A stretch of 64,000 nucleotides of DNA from Rhynchopus sp. YZ270_cl-10 (Eukaryota > Euglenozoa > Diplonemea > Diplonemida > Diplonemidae): NCBI GenBank assembly GCA_964035575.1, contig OZ037835.1:62001-126000 (forward strand), read 5' to 3'. A model generated the notes under the pieces. That model worked only from the letters and a program-made list of their open reading frames with translations. It ran no database searches and was not told the origin of the DNA. Made by a program: the position numbers and the translations under genes. The first letter of the stretch is position 1; every line of letters begins with the position of its first letter. Of this stretch, positions 1 through 10,365 are shown piece after piece.

Positions 1-2600
1 CTCCTCCAAAGCAGGGTCCAAGCCCGCCCCTTGAGCAGCTCGGTACACCGAATCCCGCAAGGCGTTGTGGCGGGCGACGCGGTGTTTGGAGTAGGGGCAG
101 CCAAAGGTGTGGTCGCCAAAGGAGTCCATGACAACCCTTTTCTGCCCCCCCTGACATGCCGAGCAAGTCGTTCCCTCCGCATGGATGGCCACCCCTAGTC
201 GGAAACGGGTCACAACCGCAAAATCCGCTGAAGACATCTGGTTCCTTGCTGAGGGTGTCGCCGTGAGGTACGTCCCGGAAAGCGGCAGGAGAAGGGACTT
301 CATCCGTGCTCGGTCTCGCATGCAGAGCTGTTGCATCAACTTGTCTGCCTGGGCGTCAATCACCGCAGATGACAGACTCTGCTGCTCCAGGATCTTCTTC
401 GGCTGGGCCCTGTCCACGTGAAACGCCACCGGTACCCTGGAGTTGTACTCCTCAGCCGCGCTGTTCCATCTCTCCTCATCCCAGGTGAAGGCAGGGTCCA
501 AGGCCTGCGACAGTTGCAGGTTCCCTGACTGAGAGGCGAGGGACGCAGCTGTCCGATGGTCCACGGTGCGACGGATACCCAGCCCCCCAAGCGCCACAGG
601 AAGCGCCGCCTGCGCCCTTGCCAACTCCGGCAGCGCCCCATCCGGGTCATGCAGAAGCGCAGCCAGGCACCTGTCGATCAGGTCGTCAAAGGCCGTCAGG
701 TACTCCGCGCACTGTGGGATCCCCCGCATGTAGAACACCATGCGGCAGTAGCCTTCGCAGTATCTCAGTACGTAGAAGGCTGCCTGGGAGTCCCCGAGGT
801 CCACAAGGGCTTCCAGGTTGCGGCGGGAATCGTCCACCTTCTGGGCCATGTACTCCTCGCAGAAAGCCGCAGACCCAATGGGGATGCCCAAGAAGTCGAA
901 CCCATCCACATCCAACAGCCGGAACCCGCCTTCACCCATGGCGTCCTGTCCACCCTCGTTCAACGTGAACCCCACGGCCTCGAGATCCTCCTTGGAGACG
1001 CCACCAGTGGAGATGAGCTCACACTTGTTCGCGTTCACCTCCAACCCCAGTTCGGAACTACGAGTGCACAGAACCTGGTACGCCTCAAAAACCGCCTTAG
1101 GGGACCCCCGCAGAGAGCCGTCATCGAGGTACCACAAAGTCCCATCCAGGCCTGGGTGCCCCTTCAGCTCTAGCGCCATCTGGTGGATGGTCAGGGAGAA
1201 GAGAAGCGGGCCCAAGGGATCTCCTTGTTGAGCTCCGCGCTGTGACCTTATGGTATCTCCACCATAATACAGGCTGGAGGGCTCCAGGTAACACCATCGC
1301 ACCCATGGGGCCAGCTCGGGGAGGTTCGCGTCGACCGCTCTTAGCATCGACAGGCGGTCTACGCAGTTGAACGCGTTACGGTAGTCAATTTTCAAAATGA
1401 CTTTACCTTTTCCGCGGTTGCGCACGGCGTACTGCGAGATAACATCAGTCGCCACTGCCGCCCCCCTTGCCGTTGCCACCCCCACCTGGTTCCCTCGAAG
1501 AAGAAGCGTCCTAGCAGGCACCCGCACTCGCGCCGACAGAATCTTTCCCACCAGTCTGCGGAGAGTGTCCCCAACCGCAATCGGTCGCACGTCCTCCTCC
1601 AGGCCCGGCCCCTTTGCAGGCTTCCGGAGAGCCACCAAGTTAGCGCCGGCGAAGAACTCAGCCACCTCCACTGGAGCATTTCCTCGTGCCAAAGACGTCA
1701 ACACTGCGGCCAGCGCTGCCAAAGTGCCCTTAGCCCGCCTCTGTAGGCAAAGTGTACGAAGGTGCGCGCCCGTCACGTTCGAGGGACCCGCCGCCGATGA
1801 CTTCGGCATGCTCCGCAGGGCCTTCATCACCTCCACCACTGTCACCGGTGGGACCTCCTGAGGCTGGGGCCAATCCGCCTGCTCCAGGGCCTTGGAGTCG
1901 GCAGCGGCTGGGTGCTTCGTCTGAAGCTTTTCCAGCGTCGCCGGTGTCTGTGGGGCGAGGCCGTCGCTGGTAGCGCAAGACATGGCCTGGCTCGGGAGTC
2001 CTGCTCTCGCTTTGGCGATGGTGCGCTTCCGTCTCCCTTCGTCAGTGTCCTCATCCGACCACCCAGAGGGCCTTGGCTTCCGCTCCTCTACCGTTTGCTC
2101 CCACAGGGCGACATACTGGCCAGCCTTCCAAGCCTCCAAGTCCTTCCCCCAAGTGCTCGTCAAACGTCGCTCCTGGTCCTTGCCCCCTCGTTCTGTCCGT
2201 GTCCGGTGCAACACAGTGAAGAACAGTGCAAGGCGCTTCCAGGCCACCTCGTCTTGGTACTCAAGGATGTCCATAAGAACCCTCAGGAAGAGCTCGCTGT
2301 ACAGCTGCAGGTGTTTGTCTGGGCACCCGCCCTTCAGCTGGATCCTGGTGGTCCCCATGACTTCAAAGGAGGGGAGGTCATCCTGATCTGTCAGCATTCC
2401 TCGACTGGAGGGAGACGGAGCGGTGAAGCCTTCTTCGCCAAAGTGCACCGTACAGGTGTTGCAGACCTCCTTGCTCTGCGGCAATAGCATGTCGCACTGA
2501 TCGTTCGCACAGCGCGACATGCCCAAGTGGCCCAACAGCTCGTCGGGGATGTACGCTCCATCCGCCTGGTGGCGACGCATGTGCTGCAGCAAGCCCTTAC

Positions 2601-2603
<3 letters not shown>
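1..2603 (-). mobile_element. LINE-A' (older copy), 3' part: zinc fingers, RT and start of the RLE domain
   Basis: This stretch is collinear with 20,418-23,020 of the complete LINE-A and differs from it by only about eight single bases that I can see. The minus-strand frame is open throughout. It encodes the second zinc-binding cluster, then the reverse transcriptase with the A motif KIDYRNAFNCVD, the B motif QQGDPLGPLLFS and the C motif WYLDDG, and then the thumb. It reaches the CCHC-like knuckle just before the endonuclease. The copy runs off the left edge, so its endonuclease, C-terminal OTU, 3' end and A tail are not in view. Its upstream continuation is at 14,721-15,505, because LINE-B was inserted after base 2,603 (cttacgag, then poly-T). 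At this point 244 bp of LINE-A (equivalent to 23,021-23,264) are missing. Near-identity to LINE-A implies recent activity of the family. Confidence 0.9.
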
Positions 2604-2638
<35 letters not shown>

Positions 2639-2646
2639 CCCGGTGG

Positions 2647-3376
2647 CAGGGCGTTCGCTATCGCCATCGTTTTTTCCTGATCGTGGCGAAATGCCAAAAA
2701 ACCCGAAATTTTTGCTTTTTTACTAGTGCTTAAAATAGGTCAAAAAAAATTTTCCCGCCGGAGAGAAGCTAGTTCGTGGGGGTGAATCCCCGGTACTGAG
2801 TGGTCGAAAAAAAATTGCGATTTGCGCGTGATCCCTTCCCCAGCACTAAAACCAGCAAAACGATGGAGAATTTCATCAATCCCCCCCTCACTGAGGGTCT
2901 CTTTGTGCTGTTTAATCAAACAGATGTACAAGAGAGAGGCATCTGTCATATGAGACTTCATCCTTAGTTTGATTATTTTCAATCAACTAAAACGTCTCTC
3001 TGCCGTTGAAGGTAGAGTTGACACGAGTAGTGACACCTTCTATAACAGGGGGTACGGGACACCTTCAGCAGACTGCAGGATTGAGGAGCGAGCGGGAGTG
3101 CTGGGGAAACTTACTTTCACGGCAGGCGGGTTTGCGGATGATTTTGAGTACAGTGGACACCCCCTCTGCGACCCCCCCTCCGGGGGGGTCGACAGGTTGG
3201 GGGGGAGAAATCTCTCTCTCATTTTTTTTTTCCCCCCCTTTTTTTATTTATTTATTTATTTATACAGGGTTTCGCCCCGGTGGGGCGAAGCCCTGGGGCG
3301 AAATAAAATGTCATTTTTTCAGGAAAAGATTTTTTTAACGAAAAAAAATATTTTTCGCCCCGGGGCGAACGCCCTG
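2647..3376. mobile_element. Non-autonomous hAT-type element (730 bp) in the LINE-B 3' end
   Basis: The ends form a 12-bp inverted repeat, CAGGGCGTTCGC on the left and GCGAACGCCCTG on the right. The direct repeat CCCGGTGG flanks it on both sides (2,639-2,646 and 3,377-3,384). An 8-bp duplication with CAGGG-type ends is the hAT signature. The truncated LINE-B copy at 43,478 reads CCCGGTGGTCCGGG without interruption and serves as an empty site. No transposase reading frame is present, so the element is non-autonomous. It contains a short internal palindrome (about 3,266-3,297, CAGGGTTTCGCCCC against GGGGCGAAGCCCTG) that looks like a miniature copy of its own ends, and a TTTA microsatellite near 3,245. 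Confidence 0.88.
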
Positions 3377-3384
3377 CCCGGTGG

Positions 3385-4566
3385 TCCGGGTTTTGAGTGT
3401 TTTTAGTGTTTTCTTTTTCCCTGAGAGGGTTGGGGGGAGGTGATCAGGGGTCTCAGGGACCTCGAATCAAAACAGAGGTGTCTTGACAAAAAAGGCTCAA
3501 AGGTGCAGAGGTCTGTTTAGCCTTACAGCAAATCCTTTAAAAAGGAAAGGCCTTGAGACATAACATAAGAGGGTTTTGAGACAGACAGAGGGGCTCAACA
3601 AATAAGACCTTCCAGGACCCAAGTTTTTTCTAGCCCACAGCAACATAGGTAGAAAGAACATGAGAGGAAGAAGGGACTTACCTGCATGTGAGATGAAGAG
3701 GGAAATAGGCAGAGGAGAAGGAGGGGCTTTTGCACTTCAGGGGTTCTTGATGGTCAGGGCTGGGTTTCTTCTAGGTGGAGATTCCCATGGGTAGACCGAA
3801 AAGAGAGAGAGTAGGTTGAAGTGGAAAAGTTTGGGAGGACAATAAAGACAATAAAGACAATAAAGACAATGTAAAACAGTTGAAAAACAATGACAATAAC
3901 ATACAGACAGACCAAGTGATGACCTCCCATGCCTCAGGGGCAAGGATGTTCAGCTGGTTCTGGATTAGTTTCCTGAATCTGGAGGGGGGGTGAGCGAATC
4001 ATACAACCCTTCAGTATGGAAACGGAGTCTTGGGCAGGCCTGTGAAAAAGAGGAATAATGGAACAAAAGGACAAAGGTAGACAATATTAACAAGGGGGTG
4101 AATAAAATAAAATATAGAAAATATTAACAAACTAGACAAGGGGGTGAGGGGTGTGGATTAAAAATGGGGGTTGTGTTTTTGAATTTTCTGTACAAAATTG
4201 GATCTGTGCACAGGGGGCATTACCCCTCTAACAGCAAGGGTAAAGTTGAAAATAAAGGAAAGGAAAGTGCTTCTTTGAGGCACTATGACACTTTGACAAT
4301 CTATTTTTTGAAAGTAAAGTAAAAAGAAGTGCATCCTGGTGGCACTTTGACACTGGCAGACATTCTATTCTATTGTGTCTACTGTTTCTATTCTAAATTC
4401 TAAAACACTGGCTGGGCGACCTCCTGGGAACACCTCACACAAAAATCAAAATGATAAATGACAAAATAAAAATGGGGAAAACCACGTTTTCGTACACATA
4501 TTCTTTGCTTTGCTTTGCATTGTTTTGGTTTGCTTAGTTTGGTGTTGTTTTCTTTGTATCTCTTGT
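3385..4566 (-). other. LINE-B 3' UTR
   Basis: Non-coding, between the stop of the LINE-B ORF (TAA, 4,567-4,569) and its A tail. It contains a short ACAATAAAG repeat near 3,839-3,870 and A-rich stretches. Bases 3,377-3,681 are matched by the truncated copy at 43,478-43,781. I see no gene in it. Confidence 0.75.
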
Positions 4567-7500
4567 TTATTGAAAGTCCTCATCAACCGCGTCGACATCG
4601 ATGGAGCAAGCCGCAGCACAGGAAGTGGCAGACGGGTGGGCGGAGGGTGCGGTGTGGCCACTTCCTGTCTGGGCGTTCATTGCTGCTGGTGCGGTGGAGG
4701 AGTCAGAGGTGGACTGTGCGGCGGCGATGGGGGACTCGTCATCGCTCTCCATCATCACCTCTGCGGCAGTGTAGCGTCGTCCGAAGGGGGATGTGGGCTC
4801 AGCAGAACAGGAAGTGGCAGACTGGTGGGCGGAGGGTGCTGTGTGGCCACTTCCTGTCTGCGATGTTGTAGTGGGTGCCGTGGTGGAATCGACCCCATCT
4901 GGGTCTCGCCCTCGAGATCCTGGATCCAAAGCCAGCGTCACCGTCACCGTAGGGTCCCAAAGATTCGCCCTATCCCGAAAGCTCGTGTCGCCCATTGCCC
5001 TGTTGAGGCAATCCAGTGTGGACCGGATCTTCTTCTGTGCCGCCTCGGGAGCCTCCCAATTCAACGCCTTCCAGGTGTGGAGCCATTCCCGATAGGCCCA
5101 AAAGCACGCCACTGTGCCTAGCCGCGTATCCACCGCCCCTTGCCTGTGGTGGAATGCCTCCACCCACTGCTGGACGTTCCGCATCACCGGCTGCCCCATT
5201 GACAGGCAGGGGTAGCAACCCCCTTTCGACACCTGGTACCCCCACTGCAGCTTCCGCGCGATCTCCTCCACCCTCTGCCGCGCTTCGCCCTCCACATCAT
5301 CTAGGCGGAAGGAGTCCGGCGGGGTCTCAGCGTCCGTCGGGTTCTCGACCGCGGGGGTGGCCTGCCTGGCATTACGCACCCTGTTCTCCCGTCCTGTCGT
5401 CACCCTGGCCTGGGAGACCCCCTTCCTACGATTCTGTGTGTCTACGAGCTCGATACCCTGCTTCGCGGTTCCCGGCTTCTTGTCCTCCCCTGTGGACGGT
5501 GCAGATCGCGGCAGGAAGGCCTGAGCTAAGAGACAAGACGCAGTGCGAAGCTTGGAGAAAGCCATGTCCTCCTCATCCCTCAAATCGCCATGCGAGCGTT
5601 CAGCGTCCCTCAGCAGCAAAAGACACCGCTCAGACGTGGCGTGCAGGAGGATGGTCTCCCGTCCCTGTATGGACTCTTCGTTGCCGATGTTGCGGCGCCC
5701 CTCAGCCTCCTGTTCCTCGCACGAGGCAAACCCTAACCGGAACCTCTGACGGCTCTCCTCTCTCCTCTGCGATGCAGTGAGGCTCTGGGCTTGCCTTCGG
5801 TTCAAGGCACCTGCCTTCGTCAGCTCACTCGTCTTCGCCGATCCAGGCTGCGCTCCAGCGGGGCTGCGGACACCCATCGCCTTCTCCTGCATCGTCTCAC
5901 GTCGCTGCTCCGACGATTTGACCTTAGCAGAAACGAAGCGAGATGCACTCTCGGATCTGGCCCGGCGCAAGAGGACCTCCGCAGCCTCCCGTTCCTGCCT
6001 CTGGCGTTCCTCCGACAACCTCCTCCGCTCTGCCGACCGCCGGCGTAACTCTTTCCCCTCCTCTGGTGGGACTTCACCCTCAACCCCACCCTCGAAGCCC
6101 GATTCCCTATCCTCAGGTTCCTCGGCAAAGCGGGGTGGCGTCACCGGCTGGGGAGAAGCGTCAGTCTGGTGCAGGTCTTGCATCGTAGCGCCAGCCTGCT
6201 CCCAATCTCCTTGAGAAGAGGGCGGCATAGGAGGAGTCTCATCAGGGTGTGCAGGGTGACGGACCGGTGTCGCTCCTGTCTGAGTCTGATCCACATCCAT
6301 CTCCTCCTCCTTGACCCCGGCTTGGCGCATCTCAGCCTCATGGCGCTTCACCATCTCAGCTACCTCCAGTTCCTCTTCCCTTTCCCATTGGTCTTTCAGG
6401 GCACCCTCATGAACCCCCGCTCGTACACACCACCAAAGCCGCAGGAGACCCCTCTCAGTTTCATGGAACCGCATAAGGTCACGAACATGGGGAGCACCGT
6501 TGTCAATCGGGTCCTCATTCCCACGCCTGGTCCCTCTGGGCCCGTCTGGCTGGTCATCCATAGGGACCGGGGGCCCAGCACAAGTCACTTGGTCCTGGCT
6601 GACTCGGCACGCCACGCAACAGCTCGTGCAGCAAGTCGTACAGAAATGTGACTCTGCTTCCGCTCCTTCGCTGTGCCCATCGCATCCCCTGCAAATGAAC
6701 GGGCCTGTCGTAGGCTCCCAAAGGCATGTGTCGGCACGTAGAGGCTTCGCTGCGCAGAGGATCTTGACTGCATCGACGTTCAGCGAGAGGGTCTCAAAGT
6801 GCCCGGCGATTACTCCAGTAAAAACCAGTCCCAGGGCTCCGTGGGGGGCACATAGGCGAGGGACATAGATTTTGGGCACGGCGCCCGGGGAGACAAGGAT
6901 TATGGTCATCTCGAGTACCTCACATAAGCCCATGATCATCGTTTCATCCGCCCACGTGGTGTCGTCTCTGCATCCTTCTCGCAATTTCCGTTCCATCCAC
7001 GATCGACGGTCTCCAGTGCGTGCAGCCAGCTTAGCGTCACGAAGAACTTGGGCAACTGCCAGTTTCCGGAGGAGCGATGACGAATGGTAGGGTGTATTCG
7101 GAGCGAAGTTCGCGGCCAAGGCGTCAAACAGGCAGTCACCCACAGTGAAGCTGTTCCTCGTACGCGAGCCAAGAAATTCTGCCTGCCTGTCCACCGCCCA
7201 AGACTTGAAGACATTCATATCTGTCAGAGAGTGGGTCGGGGAGAGGACCAGCTTCTCTAAGTTGTGTAGAAAAGATGAGGCCTCCTGATCGTCCTCCCTC
7301 GGTGTCGCCTGCGGGAATGTGGGTGACCTGGCTCTCTCAGCGCCCTTCATGTGCGTGTCGTGGGAAGTGTGCGGAGTAGGGGACGGAGCCGATGAGCGCA
7401 CGTTACCACTGAGGATGTCAGCTAAGCCGTTCTGAGACGCCGGACAAAAGGGGGAGTCCCTTGAGCACAAATCGCACACCAACCTCTCGCACCCCTCAGC

Positions 7501-10365
7501 ACATTTGAAGTGCGCCTCGCAACCGTCGATGGGGCGAACGCAACGCCTACACTGGTACACCGTCCCCACCGGTGCAGACTGTGCTGCGGGGATACGCTTC
7601 ATCATCGCCACAGACTTGCAGAAACGCTTCGACTTCGGCGCAGGTATCGGTTCCATGCCGAGGATTTCTCCCTTGAGGTGCGAGTCTGTGAAGGAGAGGG
7701 GGCTGAGGAACCAGTCCTGTGAATCGTCATCAACCGGACCTGCGAAAACGAAGAGCGCCTCCCGGGCCCTTTTGGTCGGCACCAGAATTTGGGGACGCAT
7801 GCGATCACAGATGATCACAATGGTGCACTCTAAAGCCTCTCCCGCGCCAGCAAGTGCCACCATATCCATCCAAGTGCGGGCGTCCGATCGGTCGCTGCTC
7901 TTTGTGCCCATGTACTCCAGCCAGTTCTTCACAGGAATGGAGATGCAATCCGCGAGGTCCGGTCGGTCATTTTTTACAATCTCCACAGCACGTCTCCGGA
8001 GTTCCTTATGACTCGTCTCTCCGTTGATGTCTTCAATCAAAAGATCCTTCTTGAGATCCACCGAGCATGCGGTCAGCAGTGCATCGAACCCGCTGTCACC
8101 TCTCAGGATTTTGTAACGCTGGGGGTGTGTGAGCCCCAGTCGTGCAGCCTGCGTCTCTGCGTCAGGGCATGCGCCATCTGCCATCATGCGGAGGATGTTC
8201 CAATACGCAGCAGGTGTCTCCCCCCCGGCCTGACGCCCCGCTCGGAAAGGATTGTGTCGGAAGACCGTTCCACCCACCTTCTTCTCTGGCATTGAGAAGT
8301 AGTCGCGCGGTTCACGCGCTATTTCGGCTTCCTCGACCTCCACAGACGGTTCACGCTCCGGTAAGTTGCTGACAGGGTTGCTGAGGTATGTGGAATCCAT
8401 CTGCCTGAGATCTTCTTCCGCGGGACGCTGAACTGAGTCGGCGCTGTGGGGCAAGTGTTCATTGATGTCTGTGCAAAGCACGCCTCGGGCAACAAAGGAC
8501 TTACCCACGGCTGCTTGGTATGCGCACGACATATGCTCCCGTAGCCTCGCCTCAGTCGGTGCATCGCCGCCAGGGTCCTTTGTGCACGCAAGCCCGGCCA
8601 CCTGGCTGATGACCCGGTTGCACTCTTCCGATGCCCCACCGAAGGCCTCAAACACCATGGGGGAGAAGAGCACGTCCGCACCTCTGCAATCCTCCAGGTG
8701 TTTCTTCCGCTTCTCCTCCCCGGCCACTTTGGCTGCGTACTCGCTATGTTGTGCCGCTCGATGCACGTAAGTGGGGAGGGTCGGAGCTACTACTGTGAAA
8801 TCCAAAGCTCTTCGCCGGGTCTCCATGATGCCAGATGGGAGGAACACGTCTGCCGGCCTCTTCCCAGACTCAAAACCCAAGTCTTTCTCCAAAGAGGGGT
8901 TGAGCCCCGCCGCATCCGCTGCCAAGAAAAAGGAGTGCTTCAGGGCGTCATGCCGTTCGGTTCTGTGACCCATGTAGCCGCAAGAGAAAGTGTGGTCCCC
9001 GAAAGCATCCATGCACACCCCATCTCTGCTACATCCGTTGCACTCACTCTTAGGCTTGTGCACTGCCACACCCAGACGAAATCGGGCTGCCCCCGCGAAG
9101 TATGCAGAGGGGATGGAATTGGGGGGCGAGGGCGTGGCGGTCAGCCAGGTGCCAGACATAGGGAGTTGCAGAGAAAGCAGGCGTGCTCGATCCCGGTCGC
9201 TGGTGGCCACTCGCTTCAGCTCTGCTGCTTGTTCGTCCACGATGGCTGATGACAGCTGCTGTTGCACCACAGCCTTGGAAGGCATCCTATCCCCATCGAT
9301 GTGCTGCGACGCAGGTACTCTGGTGTTGTACGCCTCGGCTGCATTCTTCCACCTTGCCTTGTCCCATTCGAACTTCGGGTCCAGCTGCTGGGCAAGCTTG
9401 AAAGACCCAGCTTGCGATGCCAGGGCTGCAGCGGGCCAATGGTCGACTGTGCGACGAATGCCTAAACCCCCTATGGCGATGGGGAGGGCAGCCTGCAGGC
9501 GGGCCTGTGCTGGCAAGGCCCCGTGCTCATCATGCAGGATCGTCGCCAAACACCTGTCCACCTCCGCATCAAAATCCCGGAGGTAGCCCTCCCCTAGGTC
9601 CACACATGATATTCCACGCATGTAGAATACCATTTTGCAAAATCCCTCACAAAAGCGCAAGATGTAGTACGCATGCTGTGAGTCTTTGAGGTTTCTGAGG
9701 GCGTTCAAGTTCAACTTCGACTTATCTAGCTTGCTCTGCATGTACTTCCTGCAGTGCTCTGCTGTGCCGATGGGGATGCCCAGGAAGTCGAAGTTCTGGT
9801 TGTGGAGGGAGAAGCCGTCGTTGTGCCCGTCAGACGCATCCCGGATGGTGAACCCCCTATTACGCAGATCTTCCGCAGAGTCGCCCGCCAACGTCACAAG
9901 TTCGCATTTTGAACGGTTGACTTTTAGACCAAGGCGGCTGCTCGAATCCACTAGGGCATCGTAAGCGGCCAGGACTGCCTCAGGATCCCCCCGAATGCAA
10001 CCATCGTCCAGGTACCAAATAGACCCGTCGAGGCCCCTGTTCGCGCTCAACCTTTCTGTCATCTCAGCAATCGCCAAAGAGAAGAGGATAGGGCCTAGTG
10101 GGTCACCTTGTTGGACCCCACATTGGGACTCAAGTGTAGCCTCACCATAAAATAGGGAGGTGTGGCCGGCGTAGCACCACCTCACCCACGTGGAGATCTC
10201 AGGGATGTGCCGTTCAACTGCACTGATGAAGGTGGCCCTATCTACAGTGTTGAAAGCATTGTGATAGTCCACCTTCAGGATCACCTTGTCCATCCCCAGG
10301 TACTTCCGTGCATACTGTGCCACCACTGCAGTGGCAGCCTCCGAGCCCCGCGGCGTTTGCCAGAA
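4567..10365 (-). CDS. LINE-B polyprotein, downstream frame: RT core, RLE, two OTU modules, C-terminal domain
   Basis: Second part of the LINE-B reading frame; the first part (10,350-14,290) is in another frame. RT motifs: KVDYHNAFNTVD (A), QQGDPLGPILFS (B), WYLDDG (C). Next come a zinc knuckle and the RLE (RPADVFLPSG ... ALDFTVV ... FSPMVFEAFGG, about 8,980-8,600). An OTU-like module lies at about 8,130-7,680, where the catalytic Cys box reads GDSGFDALL, so Ser replaces Cys. A Cys/His cluster follows (about 7,570-7,440). A second OTU at about 7,135-6,800 keeps GDCLFDAL and GHFETL. Then come a Cys-rich cluster, Glu/Arg-rich coiled coil (about 6,400-5,500), a conserved domain (CYPCLSMGQPV ... 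FHHRQG) and a tail with a repeated QTGSGHTAPSAH motif. The stop is TAA. Relative to LINE-A, about 17-20 codons appear lost at the frame change between RT motifs 1 and A, so this copy is probably inactive. Confidence 0.85.
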   Translation of the reverse strand, partial: FWQTPRGSEAATAVVAQYARKYLGMDKVILKVDYHNAFNTVDRATFISAVERHIPEISTWVRWCYAGHTSLFYGEATLESQCGVQQGDPLGPILFSLAIAEMTERLSANRGLDGSIWYLDDGCIRGDPEAVLAAYDALVDSSSRLGLKVNRSKCELVTLAGDSAEDLRNRGFTIRDASDGHNDGFSLHNQNFDFLGIPIGTAEHCRKYMQSKLDKSKLNLNALRNLKDSQHAYYILRFCEGFCKMVFYMRGISCVDLGEGYLRDFDAEVDRCLATILHDEHGALPAQARLQAALPIAIGGLGIRRTVDHWPAAALASQAGSFKLAQQLDPKFEWDKARWKNAAEAYNTRVPASQHIDGDRMPSKAVVQQQLSSAIVDEQAAELKRVATSDRDRARLLSLQLPMSGTWLTATPSPPNSIPSAYFAGAARFRLGVAVHKPKSECNGCSRDGVCMDAFGDHTFSCGYMGHRTERHDALKHSFFLAADAAGLNPSLEKDLGFESGKRPADVFLPSGIMETRRRALDFTVVAPTLPTYVHRAAQHSEYAAKVAGEEKRKKHLEDCRGADVLFSPMVFEAFGGASEECNRVISQVAGLACTKDPGGDAPTEARLREHMSCAYQAAVGKSFVARGVLCTDINEHLPHSADSVQRPAEEDLRQMDSTYLSNPVSNLPEREPSVEVEEAEIAREPRDYFSMPEKKVGGTVFRHNPFRAGRQAGGETPAAYWNILRMMADGACPDAETQAARLGLTHPQRYKILRGDSGFDALLTACSVDLKKDLLIEDINGETSHKELRRRAVEIVKNDRPDLADCISIPVKNWLEYMGTKSSDRSDARTWMDMVALAGAGEALECTIVIICDRMRPQILVPTKRAREALFVFAGPVDDDSQDWFLSPLSFTDSHLKGEILGMEPIPAPKSKRFCKSVAMMKRIPAAQSAPVGTVYQCRRCVRPIDGCEAHFKCAEGCERLVCDLCSRDSPFCPASQNGLADILSGNVRSSAPSPTPHTSHDTHMKGAERARSPTFPQATPREDDQEASSFLHNLEKLVLSPTHSLTDMNVFKSWAVDRQAEFLGSRTRNSFTVGDCLFDALAANFAPNTPYHSSSLLRKLAVAQVLRDAKLAARTGDRRSWMERKLREGCRDDTTWADETMIMGLCEVLEMTIILVSPGAVPKIYVPRLCAPHGALGLVFTGVIAGHFETLSLNVDAVKILCAAKPLRADTCLWEPTTGPFICRGCDGHSEGAEAESHFCTTCCTSCCVACRVSQDQVTCAGPPVPMDDQPDGPRGTRRGNEDPIDNGAPHVRDLMRFHETERGLLRLWWCVRAGVHEGALKDQWEREEELEVAEMVKRHEAEMRQAGVKEEEMDVDQTQTGATPVRHPAHPDETPPMPPSSQGDWEQAGATMQDLHQTDASPQPVTPPRFAEEPEDRESGFEGGVEGEVPPEEGKELRRRSAERRRLSEERQRQEREAAEVLLRRARSESASRFVSAKVKSSEQRRETMQEKAMGVRSPAGAQPGSAKTSELTKAGALNRRQAQSLTASQRREESRQRFRLGFASCEEQEAEGRRNIGNEESIQGRETILLHATSERCLLLLRDAERSHGDLRDEEDMAFSKLRTASCLLAQAFLPRSAPSTGEDKKPGTAKQGIELVDTQNRRKGVSQARVTTGRENRVRNARQATPAVENPTDAETPPDSFRLDDVEGEARQRVEEIARKLQWGYQVSKGGCYPCLSMGQPVMRNVQQWVEAFHHRQGAVDTRLGTVACFWAYREWLHTWKALNWEAPEAAQKKIRSTLDCLNRAMGDTSFRDRANLWDPTVTVTLALDPGSRGRDPDGVDSTTAPTTTSQTGSGHTAPSAHQSATSCSAEPTSPFGRRYTAAEVMMESDDESPIAAAQSTSDSSTAPAAMNAQTGSGHTAPSAHPSATSCAAACSIDVDAVDEDFQ

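Noticed and set aside
3266-3297. A second hAT element nested in the first
   Set aside because: Only a 31-bp palindrome resembling hAT ends, with no separate target duplication; possibly an internal structural repeat.
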